Source: an uncultured Allomuricauda sp. (GTDB lineage Bacteria; Bacteroidota; Bacteroidia; Flavobacteriales; Flavobacteriaceae). From it: DNA of 64,000 nucleotides. Location: positions 1 to 64,000 of the forward strand of contig NZ_CANMOO010000001.1 in assembly GCF_947499585.1 (NCBI RefSeq). The letters are read 5' to 3'. Under the pieces are notes generated by a model. The model saw nothing but the letters and a program-made list of their open reading frames with translations. It was not told the DNA's origin and ran no database searches. Numbering within the stretch: position 1 is the first letter of the stretch; each line of letters opens with the position of its first letter. The position numbers and the translations under genes are program-made. Shown here piece after piece: positions 18,985 to 27,347 of the stretch.

Positions 18985-20718
18985 ATGAAAATAAGAAGCA
19001 AACATATAGCAATGAGTCTTTTTACTGGACTCTTGATGATGACCTCTTGCGAAGTCACTGAGCTAGATATAACAAATGACCCAAATTTTCTAACACCTGA
19101 TTTAGCAGCCCCAGATTTCTTTATTACTTCTATACAAGAAGATTTTGCTAGACAATTGGATGGCGATGTTTCAGGTGATCCAAATGATAATTTTGTAACT
19201 GGTGGTTTTCAATTCGGAGATGGGCTTTCACCCTTGGGAATGGAGCTTACCAGAGTAATGCAAATGTCCAGTAGGGACTATGAAAGTACTTACCAAGATA
19301 GTGATGTTGATGATGAATGGGATAATGCCTATAGAGGAATTCTTTTTGATATCAGATTAATGACGCCATTGGCGGAAGAAGCAGGTCAAACACGGCATTT
19401 AGGTATAGCTCAATTTATTGAAGCATATACGATTTCCTCTTTGGTAGACTTTTTTGGCGATATTCCATATACAGAAGCAGTTCAAGCTCCAGAGATTGTT
19501 AATGCAACTTTAGATAGTGGTGCATCCGTTTATGAGGCTGCACTTGCACTTTTGGATCAGGCGATCATCAATTTCACCAATACGGCATCTACCAACCCGC
19601 CTGTGGAGCTTTTTTATGGAAATGACTATACAAAGTGGGTTAAGGCAGCCAATACCTTAAAAATGAAACTCTACCTTCAAACTAGATTGGTAGATCCCGG
19701 AGCAATAGATGCCTTTAATGCAATTGTCAATTCTGGAGATTACATTACGGATACCGCGGATGATTTTGATTTTGTTTGGCCAGGTACAAGTGCTGCACAG
19801 CCAGATAATAGGCATCCAAGATATGGACTTAACTATGTTTCCAATGGACCTGGGGATTATGCTTCAAACTGGTTGATGAACAAAATGCAAACAACCAATG
19901 ATCCTAGAATTAGGTACTACTTTTATAGACAGACTAATGAAGTTCCTGGGCAGGAGATTCCAGCAGATGAGCAAACGTTGAGATGTTCACTACAAACTCC
20001 ACCATTGCATTATACCACAGGAGGTTTTACTTTTTGTAATCTTCCAAATGGCTATTGGGGCAGGGATCATGGAGATGATGAAGGTGCTCCACCAGATGGC
20101 CCAAAACGTACAACTTGGGGAGTGTACCCTGCAGGTGGGCGTTTTGATGATGATAGTTTTAGTCCTGTTTCGCAGCCAACGGACCCTCTATCTAACGGAG
20201 GTTTGGGGGCCGGGATTACTCCAATACTAAATGCTTTTATGGTAGATTTTTGGAAAGCAGAAATAGAACTGGCTCAAGGTAATGTAGGATTGGCTCAAGG
20301 TTTCCTGGAAGCGGGAATTACAAAACAGATAGCAAAAGCGAGAAGTTTTGTATCAGTAGATCCTAATGCTGATCTCTCTTTTGAACCTCTATCATCGGAT
20401 GTAACGGATTTCATTAACGGCGTGGTTGCTGATTTTGGCTCCGCAACGGGAGATGATCAGTGGAATATCTTAGCAGAAAGTTATTTTGTTGCGCATTACG
20501 GAAACGGAATAGAAACGTATAACTTTTATAGAAGAACTGGATTTCCTAATAGTTTACAACCTAATAGAGAGTTAGATCCAGGAAGTTTCCCAAGATCTAT
20601 GTTCTATCCTAATCAGGCGGTGACTTCAAATTCCAACATTACGCAAAAAGCAAACCTTGCGGTACAAGTATTTTGGGATAATAATCCAGCGGGACCTTCA
20701 TTCCCTAATTCGAACTAA
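18985..20718 (+). CDS. SusD/RagB-family nutrient-binding outer-membrane lipoprotein
   Basis: This lipoprotein is the lid of the SusC channel. From the start chosen here it has 577 aa. It begins MKIRSKHIAMSL and has a lipobox ending at Cys22 (MMTSC). The opening DITNDPNFLTPDLAAPDFF is typical of the SusD-like_2 subfamily, followed by helical TPR-like segments. An in-frame ATG at 18964 would add MTKKDRK before the signal peptide. The later start gives the more usual lipoprotein signal, although translation from the first is possible because it sits one base after the susC stop. Confidence 0.92.
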   Translation: MKIRSKHIAMSLFTGLLMMTSCEVTELDITNDPNFLTPDLAAPDFFITSIQEDFARQLDGDVSGDPNDNFVTGGFQFGDGLSPLGMELTRVMQMSSRDYESTYQDSDVDDEWDNAYRGILFDIRLMTPLAEEAGQTRHLGIAQFIEAYTISSLVDFFGDIPYTEAVQAPEIVNATLDSGASVYEAALALLDQAIINFTNTASTNPPVELFYGNDYTKWVKAANTLKMKLYLQTRLVDPGAIDAFNAIVNSGDYITDTADDFDFVWPGTSAAQPDNRHPRYGLNYVSNGPGDYASNWLMNKMQTTNDPRIRYYFYRQTNEVPGQEIPADEQTLRCSLQTPPLHYTTGGFTFCNLPNGYWGRDHGDDEGAPPDGPKRTTWGVYPAGGRFDDDSFSPVSQPTDPLSNGGLGAGITPILNAFMVDFWKAEIELAQGNVGLAQGFLEAGITKQIAKARSFVSVDPNADLSFEPLSSDVTDFINGVVADFGSATGDDQWNILAESYFVAHYGNGIETYNFYRRTGFPNSLQPNRELDPGSFPRSMFYPNQAVTSNSNITQKANLAVQVFWDNNPAGPSFPNSN

Positions 20719-20747
20719 TTAAAGCAATGACTGATAAAAATAATATT

Positions 20748-21629
20748 ATGAAAAAAATAAGAACATACATATTATTCGCTATAGGGTTGATGACAGCTGT
20801 TTCCTGTTCGGAGGAAAAGATAGTGGATGACGTACAAGCAACCGTTGCGCGTGGTTTAGTATTAAGGACAGTAACCACTTTAGGGGATAATTTTAATATT
20901 TTAGACACAAGTTCAGTGTGGGGAAGGACTTTGGAAGCACAAGACGCTGAAGGTGGTGCTCTACTTTCGGAAATAAGAGTCTTTGTTACATTTGTTGACA
21001 ATACCATAGAGGATGGTGACCCTGATTTAAGTACAGATGAAGCTCCTCTGCCAACTGTATCAGCTTCTAGCTTTACTGAAGGACCATTTGGATTTCCGAG
21101 GGGAGACGTGAGTGCGACTTATTCGGAAGCAATTGCTGCTACGGGTATAGATTTTGACGATATTGATGGAGGGGATGCATTTAATTTTAGATTAGAAGCA
21201 GTACTTACAGACGGTCGCGTATTTACCAATAACGCTGCAGGTACAGTAGCTAATGGGTCATTTTTTAGCTCTCCATTTGCATATACTTCTCCTGTAGTTT
21301 GTCCGCCAACAGTTCCTACAGCAGGTGACTGGACTATAAATTTTCAAGATTCCTTTGGAGATGGTTGGAACAACGCAGCTTTTAGAGTTAGTATTGATGG
21401 TACCGAAACTGACTATACCTTAGCCAATGGTTTTGGTGGTTCAGAGACATTTGCGGTTTCTGGCAGTGCACAGGTAATCTCTATCATTTTTATATCAGGT
21501 GATTTTGACGGCGAAGTAACGGGGCAAGTTATTTCGGCTAATGGAAATACTGTGGTAGATATTGATGGCGTTAATGGTACTATAACAGCAGAGGCAGAAC
21601 TCATTGATTATTGTTTAAATAATCTATAG
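20748..21629 (+). CDS. Lipoprotein of the SusCD operon with C-terminal DSFGDGWN domain
   Basis: A lipoprotein of 293 aa follows susD by about 30 bases. Its signal ends at Cys20 (MTAVSC). The first two thirds are beta-rich and acidic, as in surface SusE-like accessory proteins. The C-terminal 110 residues after a PVVCPPTVP linker contain DSFGDGWNNAAFRVSIDG, a motif recurring in Bacteroidota surface proteins. It may bind ligand at the cell surface beside SusCD (inference from position). The ATG at 20727 would add seven polar residues (MTDKNNI). It is the last gene of the operon and is followed by a terminator. Confidence 0.75.
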   Translation: MKKIRTYILFAIGLMTAVSCSEEKIVDDVQATVARGLVLRTVTTLGDNFNILDTSSVWGRTLEAQDAEGGALLSEIRVFVTFVDNTIEDGDPDLSTDEAPLPTVSASSFTEGPFGFPRGDVSATYSEAIAATGIDFDDIDGGDAFNFRLEAVLTDGRVFTNNAAGTVANGSFFSSPFAYTSPVVCPPTVPTAGDWTINFQDSFGDGWNNAAFRVSIDGTETDYTLANGFGGSETFAVSGSAQVISIIFISGDFDGEVTGQVISANGNTVVDIDGVNGTITAEAELIDYCLNNL

Positions 21630-21650
21630 TTTAATTATATTAATTAATAT

Positions 21651-21681
21651 AAAAAGGGTCGTTCCAGAACGACCCTTTTTT
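21651..21681 (+). terminator. Terminator of the SusCD operon
   Basis: A 13-bp stem (AAAAAGGGTCGTT with its complement, 21651-21680) with a CCAG loop ends in six T. It closes the susC-susD-lipoprotein operon. Confidence 0.92.
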
Positions 21682-21730
21682 ATTATACAAAAAACTGTGT
21701 TGAGTCCTATCTTTTTATTTGCTTTGCGGT

Positions 21731-22141
21731 ATGATTGCCACAATTTGTAGAAAAGCACATTTTAATGCAGCACATAGACTGCATAATCCTAATTGGAGCG
21801 ATGAAAAAAATGTTGAGGTTTTTGGTAAATGCAATAGCCCTAACTATCATGGGCATAATTTTGATTTGGAAGTAAGAATTAGAGGGGAGGTAAATCCAGA
21901 TACAGGTTTTGTAATGGATTTAGCGGTTTTAGGCACCCTGATCAAAGAAGAAATAGAAGACAGGTTTGATCATAAGAACCTAAATGAAGATTGTCCAGAG
22001 TTTTTTGAGATACTGCCTACAACAGAATATTTTGTAAAGATTATTTATGATATTTTGAAACCGGAACTGGAAAAAAATCAATTACTGCATATTACGCTTC
22101 ATGAAACTCAAAAGAATTCCGCGGAGTATGGGGATTGGTGA
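21731..22141 (+). CDS. 6-pyruvoyl/6-carboxy-tetrahydropterin synthase family protein
   Basis: This 136-aa zinc enzyme acts on dihydroneopterin triphosphate. The zinc histidines are His15 (AAH) and His40/His42 (YHGHN), with the active-site Cys34 in FGKCNSPNYHGHN. That spacing resembles the eukaryotic-type PTPS signature GKCNNPNGHGHN more than E. coli QueD. The role could be tetrahydrobiopterin or queuosine precursor synthesis, and no other gene of either pathway is nearby. The ATG at 21731 is chosen. A TTG 12 bases upstream would add only MLCG. The stop is 32 bases before tRNA-Val(GAC). Confidence 0.88.
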   Translation: MIATICRKAHFNAAHRLHNPNWSDEKNVEVFGKCNSPNYHGHNFDLEVRIRGEVNPDTGFVMDLAVLGTLIKEEIEDRFDHKNLNEDCPEFFEILPTTEYFVKIIYDILKPELEKNQLLHITLHETQKNSAEYGDW

Positions 22142-22173
22142 CAATTTTACGATATTGCACTTCTTTTCTTAAT

Positions 22174-22248
22174 GGGATATTAGCTCAGTTGGTTTAGAGC
22201 GCTGCCTTGACAGGGCAGAGGTCACTGGTTCGAATCCAGTATATCCCA
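22174..22248 (+). tRNA. tRNA-Val (anticodon GAC)
   Basis: The acceptor stem GGGATAT/ATATCCC, D-arm GCTC/GAGC, anticodon arm CTGCC-TTGACAG-GGCAG and T-arm ACTGG-TTCGAAT-CCAGT form a normal cloverleaf. The anticodon is GAC (valine). CCA is not encoded. No clear own promoter is seen, so it may be co-transcribed with the pterin synthase gene. Confidence 0.96.
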
Positions 22249-22253
22249 CTTTT

Positions 22254-22625
22254 TCAGAAACTTATAGTACAAGCCTGAGATTTTCCAAACCATTTTACTC
22301 TGTTTTTTGAAGCAAGATTGTAAATAGTATCTCTTACAATCCTTGGAATAAATGCTAATAAGGCAGAGACCAATCGCCATTTGGGTATTTTAGAAATAAT
22401 TTTTAAAAAACCATCAGAGTGCGTATGTTTTCCATGTTCATCAAAAAGAATTACGGTTTCCAATTGATTTGTTGAAAATCCATATTGCCGTAACAGGTTT
22501 TGCCCTTGCGGAGATTGAAAAGGCACAAATTGAAAAATATCTTCAGGGGCAAATTTTAACAACCACCCTACTACACCATTACATAGGTTGCATTCCCCAT
22601 CAAAAACAATAACACTTTTTTCCAT
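22254..22625 (-). CDS. DCC-family thiol-disulfide oxidoreductase-like protein (DUF393)
   Basis: This 123-aa protein has the family motif near its N-terminus, VIVFDGECNLCNG, with a CXXC pair at Cys12 and Cys15. The rest, including FVPFQSPQGQ and the SDGFLKII segment, is typical of DUF393. A redox role is assumed from the CXXC, but no member's substrate can be inferred here. It converges on the tRNA-Val gene with a 5-base gap and lies 109 bases downstream of murF. Confidence 0.87.
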   Translation of the reverse strand: MEKSVIVFDGECNLCNGVVGWLLKFAPEDIFQFVPFQSPQGQNLLRQYGFSTNQLETVILFDEHGKHTHSDGFLKIISKIPKWRLVSALLAFIPRIVRDTIYNLASKNRVKWFGKSQACTISF

Positions 22626-22734
22626 GATCCATTTGGTTTGTCAACTACTATGTCGGACAAAACAAAAGGACATTTCAAGAAATCTTGCAATAAATGCCTG
22701 ATTTTATAAGTATTATGATTTATTTATGACTTCA

Positions 22735-24009
22735 TTATAAAAAATCCAGAACCCGCTCAAGAGCCATTCCACGTGATCCTTTAATAAGTAGAGTGCCTTT
22801 TTTGATAGGATTTTGAACCAGTACTTCCTTTAGGTCATCAAATGTTTTGAATTTTCTGAAAGAAGTACTGGTTTTATAGAAGTTTTCACCAACAAAGAAC
22901 ACATTCTTAAAGGCTATACTTTTTGCCAAATCTGCAATTGCTTGGTGTTCTTTTTCTGCATCCACGCCAAGTTCAAACATATCCCCAAGAATAAGTGCTT
23001 TGTTTTTTGCATCCATTATTTTTAGGTTTTCCAAAGCTACATTCATACTTGAAGGGTTTGCATTATAAGCATCAAGAATGATTTTGAAGCCATTTTTATC
23101 AATAATCTGAGAACGGTTGTTCTTAGGTTGATAAGACTCTAGAGCAGTTCTGATTTCCTCCAAGGGAACATTGAAGTATTTGCCCATTAAAATGGCAGCA
23201 CAGCAATTAGAGAAGTTGTATTTGCCAATGAGCTGCGTTTCTATCTTTTTATCTTCAACTTCAATAACCACGAATGGGTTGGCCTCAATGAACTTTATGT
23301 TGTAATAATCTGAGCGTTCTGTACTGAATCCATACTTTTTGATATAATGCCCTAATTTATTTCGTTGTATATCATCATCAGCATTTAAAAAAGCGTATTT
23401 GTCATTGGAAATGAGATAATCGTAAAGCTCGCTTTTTCCTTGGATTACGCCTTCCACCCCTCCAAAACCCTCTAAGTGAGCTTTTCCAAAATTGGTGATA
23501 TAGCCAAAGTCAGGTTGGGCAATATTGCTCAAAAAAGCAATTTCTCCTTTATGGTTGGCCCCCATTTCAACAATAGCTATCTCTGTATCATTTTTAATGG
23601 ATAAAAGGGTTAGGGGCACCCCTATATGGTTGTTTAGATTTCCTTTGGTGGCAATGGTATTGTATTTTTTTGAAAGGACCTTATTGATGAGTTCTTTAGT
23701 AGTGGTTTTACCATTGCTTCCGGTAAGGGAGATGATTTTGGCCGTACTGTAGTTTCTATGAAATATGGAAAGTTTTTGAAGCGTCTCCAATACATTATCA
23801 ACTAAAAGGCAATTATCTATATTTTCATCTTGTTGCTCGTCAATAATGACATAAGATGCTCCTTTTTCAAGCGCATCTTTAGCAAATTCATTGCCATTGA
23901 AGTTTGGGCCTTTTAATGCAAAAAACAGGCAATTTTCGGTTATTTTTCTTGTGTCCGTACAAATAATTGGGTGCTCTAAAAAAAGTGCGTGGAGTTGTTC
24001 CAATTTCAT
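22735..24009 (-). CDS. murF: UDP-N-acetylmuramoyl-tripeptide--D-alanyl-D-alanine ligase
   Basis: This 424-aa Mur ligase adds D-Ala-D-Ala to the peptidoglycan precursor in the cytoplasm. The N-terminal domain (TDTRKI, FFALKGPNFNGNEF) is typical of MurF. The ATP-binding motif SLTGSNGKTTTKE lies near residues 95-107, and IVEMGANHKGEI and LDAYNANPSS mark the central and C-terminal domains. It lies just downstream of gldJ, with a strong hairpin ending only about 14 bases before its ATG. It may therefore rely on read-through or a leaderless start. Confidence 0.96.
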   Translation of the reverse strand: MKLEQLHALFLEHPIICTDTRKITENCLFFALKGPNFNGNEFAKDALEKGASYVIIDEQQDENIDNCLLVDNVLETLQKLSIFHRNYSTAKIISLTGSNGKTTTKELINKVLSKKYNTIATKGNLNNHIGVPLTLLSIKNDTEIAIVEMGANHKGEIAFLSNIAQPDFGYITNFGKAHLEGFGGVEGVIQGKSELYDYLISNDKYAFLNADDDIQRNKLGHYIKKYGFSTERSDYYNIKFIEANPFVVIEVEDKKIETQLIGKYNFSNCCAAILMGKYFNVPLEEIRTALESYQPKNNRSQIIDKNGFKIILDAYNANPSSMNVALENLKIMDAKNKALILGDMFELGVDAEKEHQAIADLAKSIAFKNVFFVGENFYKTSTSFRKFKTFDDLKEVLVQNPIKKGTLLIKGSRGMALERVLDFL

Positions 24010-24022
24010 AAATCGAAGATAA

Positions 24023-24054
24023 AAAAAAGCCCTGATTTTAGTCAGGGCTTTTTT
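24023..24054 (-). terminator. Hairpin with T tract between gldJ and murF
   Basis: A 13-bp stem (AAAAAAGCCCTGA and its complement) with a 6-base loop is followed on the minus strand by T residues. It follows the gldJ stop by about 18 bases and ends about 14 bases before the murF ATG. It can act as gldJ terminator or as an attenuator for murF. Confidence 0.88.
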
Positions 24055-24071
24055 AAAATACTCTTAAAGTA

Positions 24072-25733
24072 TTATTTTGCTTTTTTATGTCTTACGGTTT
24101 TATTCTTGGTTTTAGACTTAGAACCTACTCTAGACATAGCACATCTGAATCCAACATCATCAGTTGCCATGTATTGAGGTAGATATCTACGTTGAGCTGG
24201 ATCTAGCCAAAAAGCTCTGTCTCTCCAAGAACCTCCTTTGTATACTCTTACTTCATCATTAATTAACGATGTTCTGTAATTGGAAGTATCATATTGACGA
24301 AGGATTTTACCTGTAGAATCACGCTCCACTTGATGTTTTGGCGAGTCGTACATTTTTCTACTATCGGACTCATCACTAAATCTTTCAAAAAATCTTGAAG
24401 AACCTGGGTCACCATCACGATAACCTCGGTTATCACTGGTAGAGAAATTGGTCCTTAAATAGGTTTCTTGTTCATCTACTGGTACTTCTTTAATTTCTCC
24501 TGGAAGATTCAATGCTATAATTTTACCGTTAGGCAGTGTGTCATACATAATTTCATCACCACGTAAGATTTTTACTTTACCATCATCACCAATAGCTTTC
24601 TTTAAAAAGACATTTCCTCTATAATAGTTAAAGTCACTTATCTCATCATCAACAATTGGTCGATATACATCAGCAACCCATTCGGATACGTTACCGGCCA
24701 TTTCATAAAGTCCAAAATCATTTGGCTTGTATGATTTTACTTGTGCTGTAATATCGGCACCATCATCTGACCATCCCGCTATTCCCCCATAATCACCTTT
24801 GGCTTGCTTAAAGTTGGCCAACTGATCACCACGGCCTACACGCTGTCCATTTCTAGTGTAATCACCTTCCCATGGATATTTCTTTCTTCCTCTGTAGTTG
24901 TTGTATTCTCTAGATCCAATAAGAGCTTGAGCTGCATATTCCCATTCAGTCTCCGTAGGAAGTCTATATTCTGGCATTATAATACCACTACTTCTTTTGG
25001 CAAATGAATTAATTGAATCTTTTTTCTGTTTTCCTTGTAAAGAATCTATTTGACCTTCATAAACTGATTCAGGGTTATTCAAATAAGCTTCTGTACTAAA
25101 GGTTCCTCCAATTTCACCATTCAATACTTTATATTTTGCATCCTGGGCCAAGAAACCTTCTTTTTCCAACATAGCCTCGTTAACCCTGTCGGTTCTCCAT
25201 TCCGCATATTGAGAGGCCTGAATCCAATTTACACCAACCACTGGATATTCAGCATATGCAGGGTGTCGCAAATAATTATTGGTCATGGTCTCATTAAAGC
25301 CTAATCTGTTTCTCCATACCAATGTATCTGGCAAAGCACCCGTATAAATGTTTTTATAGTTAGGATTTTCTGGAGGATACACCGATTTAAGATAATCCAA
25401 GTATTCTAAATACATAACATTGGTTACCTCAGTCTCATCCATGTAGAATGACTGAACATGTTGTTGTGTAGGAGTATTGTTCCAATCGTGCATGATATCA
25501 TCCTGAACTTTACCTTTGGTAAATGTTCCACCTTCAATGAACACGGTTCCAGGAGGGGTTACCTGCTCCTTAAAATCAGAATTGTATTGAAATCCACCTT
25601 CTTTAGCATTTATTTTCCATCCTGTGGCTCTAGAAACGTTCTTGGAAGAAGAGGATGAGGAATTTTTACAACTAGAAAAACTTCCCACTATAACAGCGCT
25701 AGAAAGTACAACTTTGATAAAGTGTTTTTTCAT
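24072..25733 (-). CDS. gldJ: Gliding motility lipoprotein GldJ
   Basis: This 553-aa lipoprotein has a signal peptide ending at Cys22 (GSFSSC). A formylglycine-generating-enzyme/sulfatase-modifying (FGE) fold begins near residue 60 (VFIEGGTFTKG, then MDETEVTNVMYLEYL) and ends RVYKGGSWRDRAFWLDPAQRR and VGFRCAMSRVG. In F. johnsoniae GldJ is needed for gliding and for stability of the T9SS motor protein GldK. A lysine-rich tail (KSKTKNKTVRHKKAK) closes the protein. It is divergent from porV. Confidence 0.95.
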   Translation of the reverse strand: MKKHFIKVVLSSAVIVGSFSSCKNSSSSSSKNVSRATGWKINAKEGGFQYNSDFKEQVTPPGTVFIEGGTFTKGKVQDDIMHDWNNTPTQQHVQSFYMDETEVTNVMYLEYLDYLKSVYPPENPNYKNIYTGALPDTLVWRNRLGFNETMTNNYLRHPAYAEYPVVGVNWIQASQYAEWRTDRVNEAMLEKEGFLAQDAKYKVLNGEIGGTFSTEAYLNNPESVYEGQIDSLQGKQKKDSINSFAKRSSGIIMPEYRLPTETEWEYAAQALIGSREYNNYRGRKKYPWEGDYTRNGQRVGRGDQLANFKQAKGDYGGIAGWSDDGADITAQVKSYKPNDFGLYEMAGNVSEWVADVYRPIVDDEISDFNYYRGNVFLKKAIGDDGKVKILRGDEIMYDTLPNGKIIALNLPGEIKEVPVDEQETYLRTNFSTSDNRGYRDGDPGSSRFFERFSDESDSRKMYDSPKHQVERDSTGKILRQYDTSNYRTSLINDEVRVYKGGSWRDRAFWLDPAQRRYLPQYMATDDVGFRCAMSRVGSKSKTKNKTVRHKKAK

Positions 25734-26126
25734 AATTTGGGCTTGAGTACTTTAAAACCTAGGGTTTCATCCCTAGCTACTTTAACTTGATTTGATTTAT
25801 TAAAATCTTTGTATTGGCAATAAAACGATGTTTTAACCATAATATTTTGTGCTTGCAAAATAATTATGACAACCATCTAACAAACACTTGCTACGATTTA
25901 AACGCTGTAGGTTTCAAAATAGTATGAATTGATTAGGGTTTTAACGGTTAAACCTTTCGGATCAGGATTCAAATTCTACAGAAATATAAATACCATTTTA
26001 GAGGTTGGATAAAAAAAGAGGGGTGAATTACAAGAATTTTTGGAAAAGTTCGTTTACATGTAATACGTCTAAAGGTATTCTATGCTTTTGGATGCTCTGA
26101 ACCTTAACATTTACTAAACGCTTAAA
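25734..26126. other. Intergenic region between gldJ and porV; no porU present
   Basis: These 393 bases contain stops in every frame and no ORF of useful length. They hold an imperfect dyad GGTTTTAACGGTTAAACC (25937-25954), and just before porV a near -7 sequence (TATGCTTTTG at 26091-26100, two bases too long for the consensus). In F. johnsoniae the large porU gene lies between gldJ and porV; here it is absent and no remnant is recognisable. Confidence 0.55.
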
Positions 26127-27272
26127 ATGAAAAAGTTACTGATATTGGTAGTGTTGCTTGTCATAGCCCCGCAGATAAGTGCACAACAAGAAAGAGTAAT
26201 TACAACAGCTGTCCCATTCTTGACCATTGCCGCAGATGCGAGAGCCTCAGGTATGGGTGACATGGGTGTGGCAACCTCTGTTGACGCTTTCTCTCAACAA
26301 TGGAATCCAGCAAAATTTGCTTTCGCAAACCAAAAAACAGGAATTGGGGTAAGTTATACACCGTATTTGGAAAGCATTGTCAATGACGTTTCGCTTTTAA
26401 ATGCTAATTTTTACAACAAGGTCAACGATCGTAGTGCGTTTGCAGTAAGCATCCGTTATTTTGGTTTGGGAGAAATAGAACTTCGCCAAACAATTGATGA
26501 GGAAGCTACCTTGGTAAAACCTAATGAGTTTGCGATTGATGGATCTTATTCTCTAAAACTTAGCCAAACATTCTCTATGGCCGTTGGTGGACGATTTATC
26601 AGTTCAAACCTTAGATTTCAAGATGGAGCACAAGATTCTCAAGCTGCCAATGCTTTTGCTGTTGATATTGCAGGTTTTTTCCGTTCAAGAGAAATTGCCT
26701 ATAACAGTTTTGATGGCCGTTGGAGAGCAGGATTTAACATCTCTAATCTAGGCGGAAAAATCCAATATGATGCTGGTGGTCAAGAAAACTTTTTACCTAC
26801 AAATTTAAAATTTGGAGCTGGTTTTGATTTTATATTGGATCAAGACAACGTATTGGGTCTTACTTCAGAATTTAATAAGTTATTGGTGCCAACACCAAGA
26901 GATTTTACAGGAGATGGCCTAATTACTGCAGAGGACAACAATGAATACCAACAAATAGGTTTCTTAAGCGGAGCTTTTGAATCGTTGGGAGATGCTCCTG
27001 ATGGTTTTGGAGAAGAGTTAAAAGAAATTACGTGGGCATTAGGTGCAGAATATAGATACCAAGAGGCATTTATGTTACGTGCGGGATATTTTAATGAAAA
27101 TGAGGAAAAAGGCGCAAGACAATTCTTTACTTTGGGTGCTGGTTTTAAATTTAAGGCAGCTCAGATAGACCTTTCATACTTATTCTCTACTTCACAGGTT
27201 AGGAATCCTTTAGAAAATACTTTGCGATTCTCACTTACCTTTAATTTCGGTGAGGAGTATGTAAATGACTAA
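26127..27272 (+). CDS. porV: Type IX secretion outer-membrane protein PorV
   Basis: This 381-aa beta-barrel protein has a signal peptide (residues 1-19, ISAQQ). The mature start TAVPFLTIAADARASGMGDMGVAT is characteristic of PorV (LptO), followed by alternating strands and a C-terminal strand ending FSLTFNFGEEYVND. PorV shuttles folded T9SS cargo from the translocon to the PorU sortase. It is followed by a strong terminator and then cdd. Its usual partner gene porU is not adjacent. Confidence 0.95.
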   Translation: MKKLLILVVLLVIAPQISAQQERVITTAVPFLTIAADARASGMGDMGVATSVDAFSQQWNPAKFAFANQKTGIGVSYTPYLESIVNDVSLLNANFYNKVNDRSAFAVSIRYFGLGEIELRQTIDEEATLVKPNEFAIDGSYSLKLSQTFSMAVGGRFISSNLRFQDGAQDSQAANAFAVDIAGFFRSREIAYNSFDGRWRAGFNISNLGGKIQYDAGGQENFLPTNLKFGAGFDFILDQDNVLGLTSEFNKLLVPTPRDFTGDGLITAEDNNEYQQIGFLSGAFESLGDAPDGFGEELKEITWALGAEYRYQEAFMLRAGYFNENEEKGARQFFTLGAGFKFKAAQIDLSYLFSTSQVRNPLENTLRFSLTFNFGEEYVND

Positions 27273-27290
27273 GCAAGTACAATAAAATCA

Positions 27291-27327
27291 TAAGAAAACC
27301 TGTCCATCGACAGGTTTTCTTATTTTT
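27291..27327 (+). terminator. Terminator of porV, overlapping a -7-like box
   Basis: A perfect 14-bp stem (27291-27304 with 27309-27322) and a CATC loop are followed by TTTTT. The final bases form TATTTTTG (27321-27328), which could be the -7 box of cdd. Confidence 0.9.
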
Positions 27328-27347
27328 GGTCAATACCTAACATCAGA

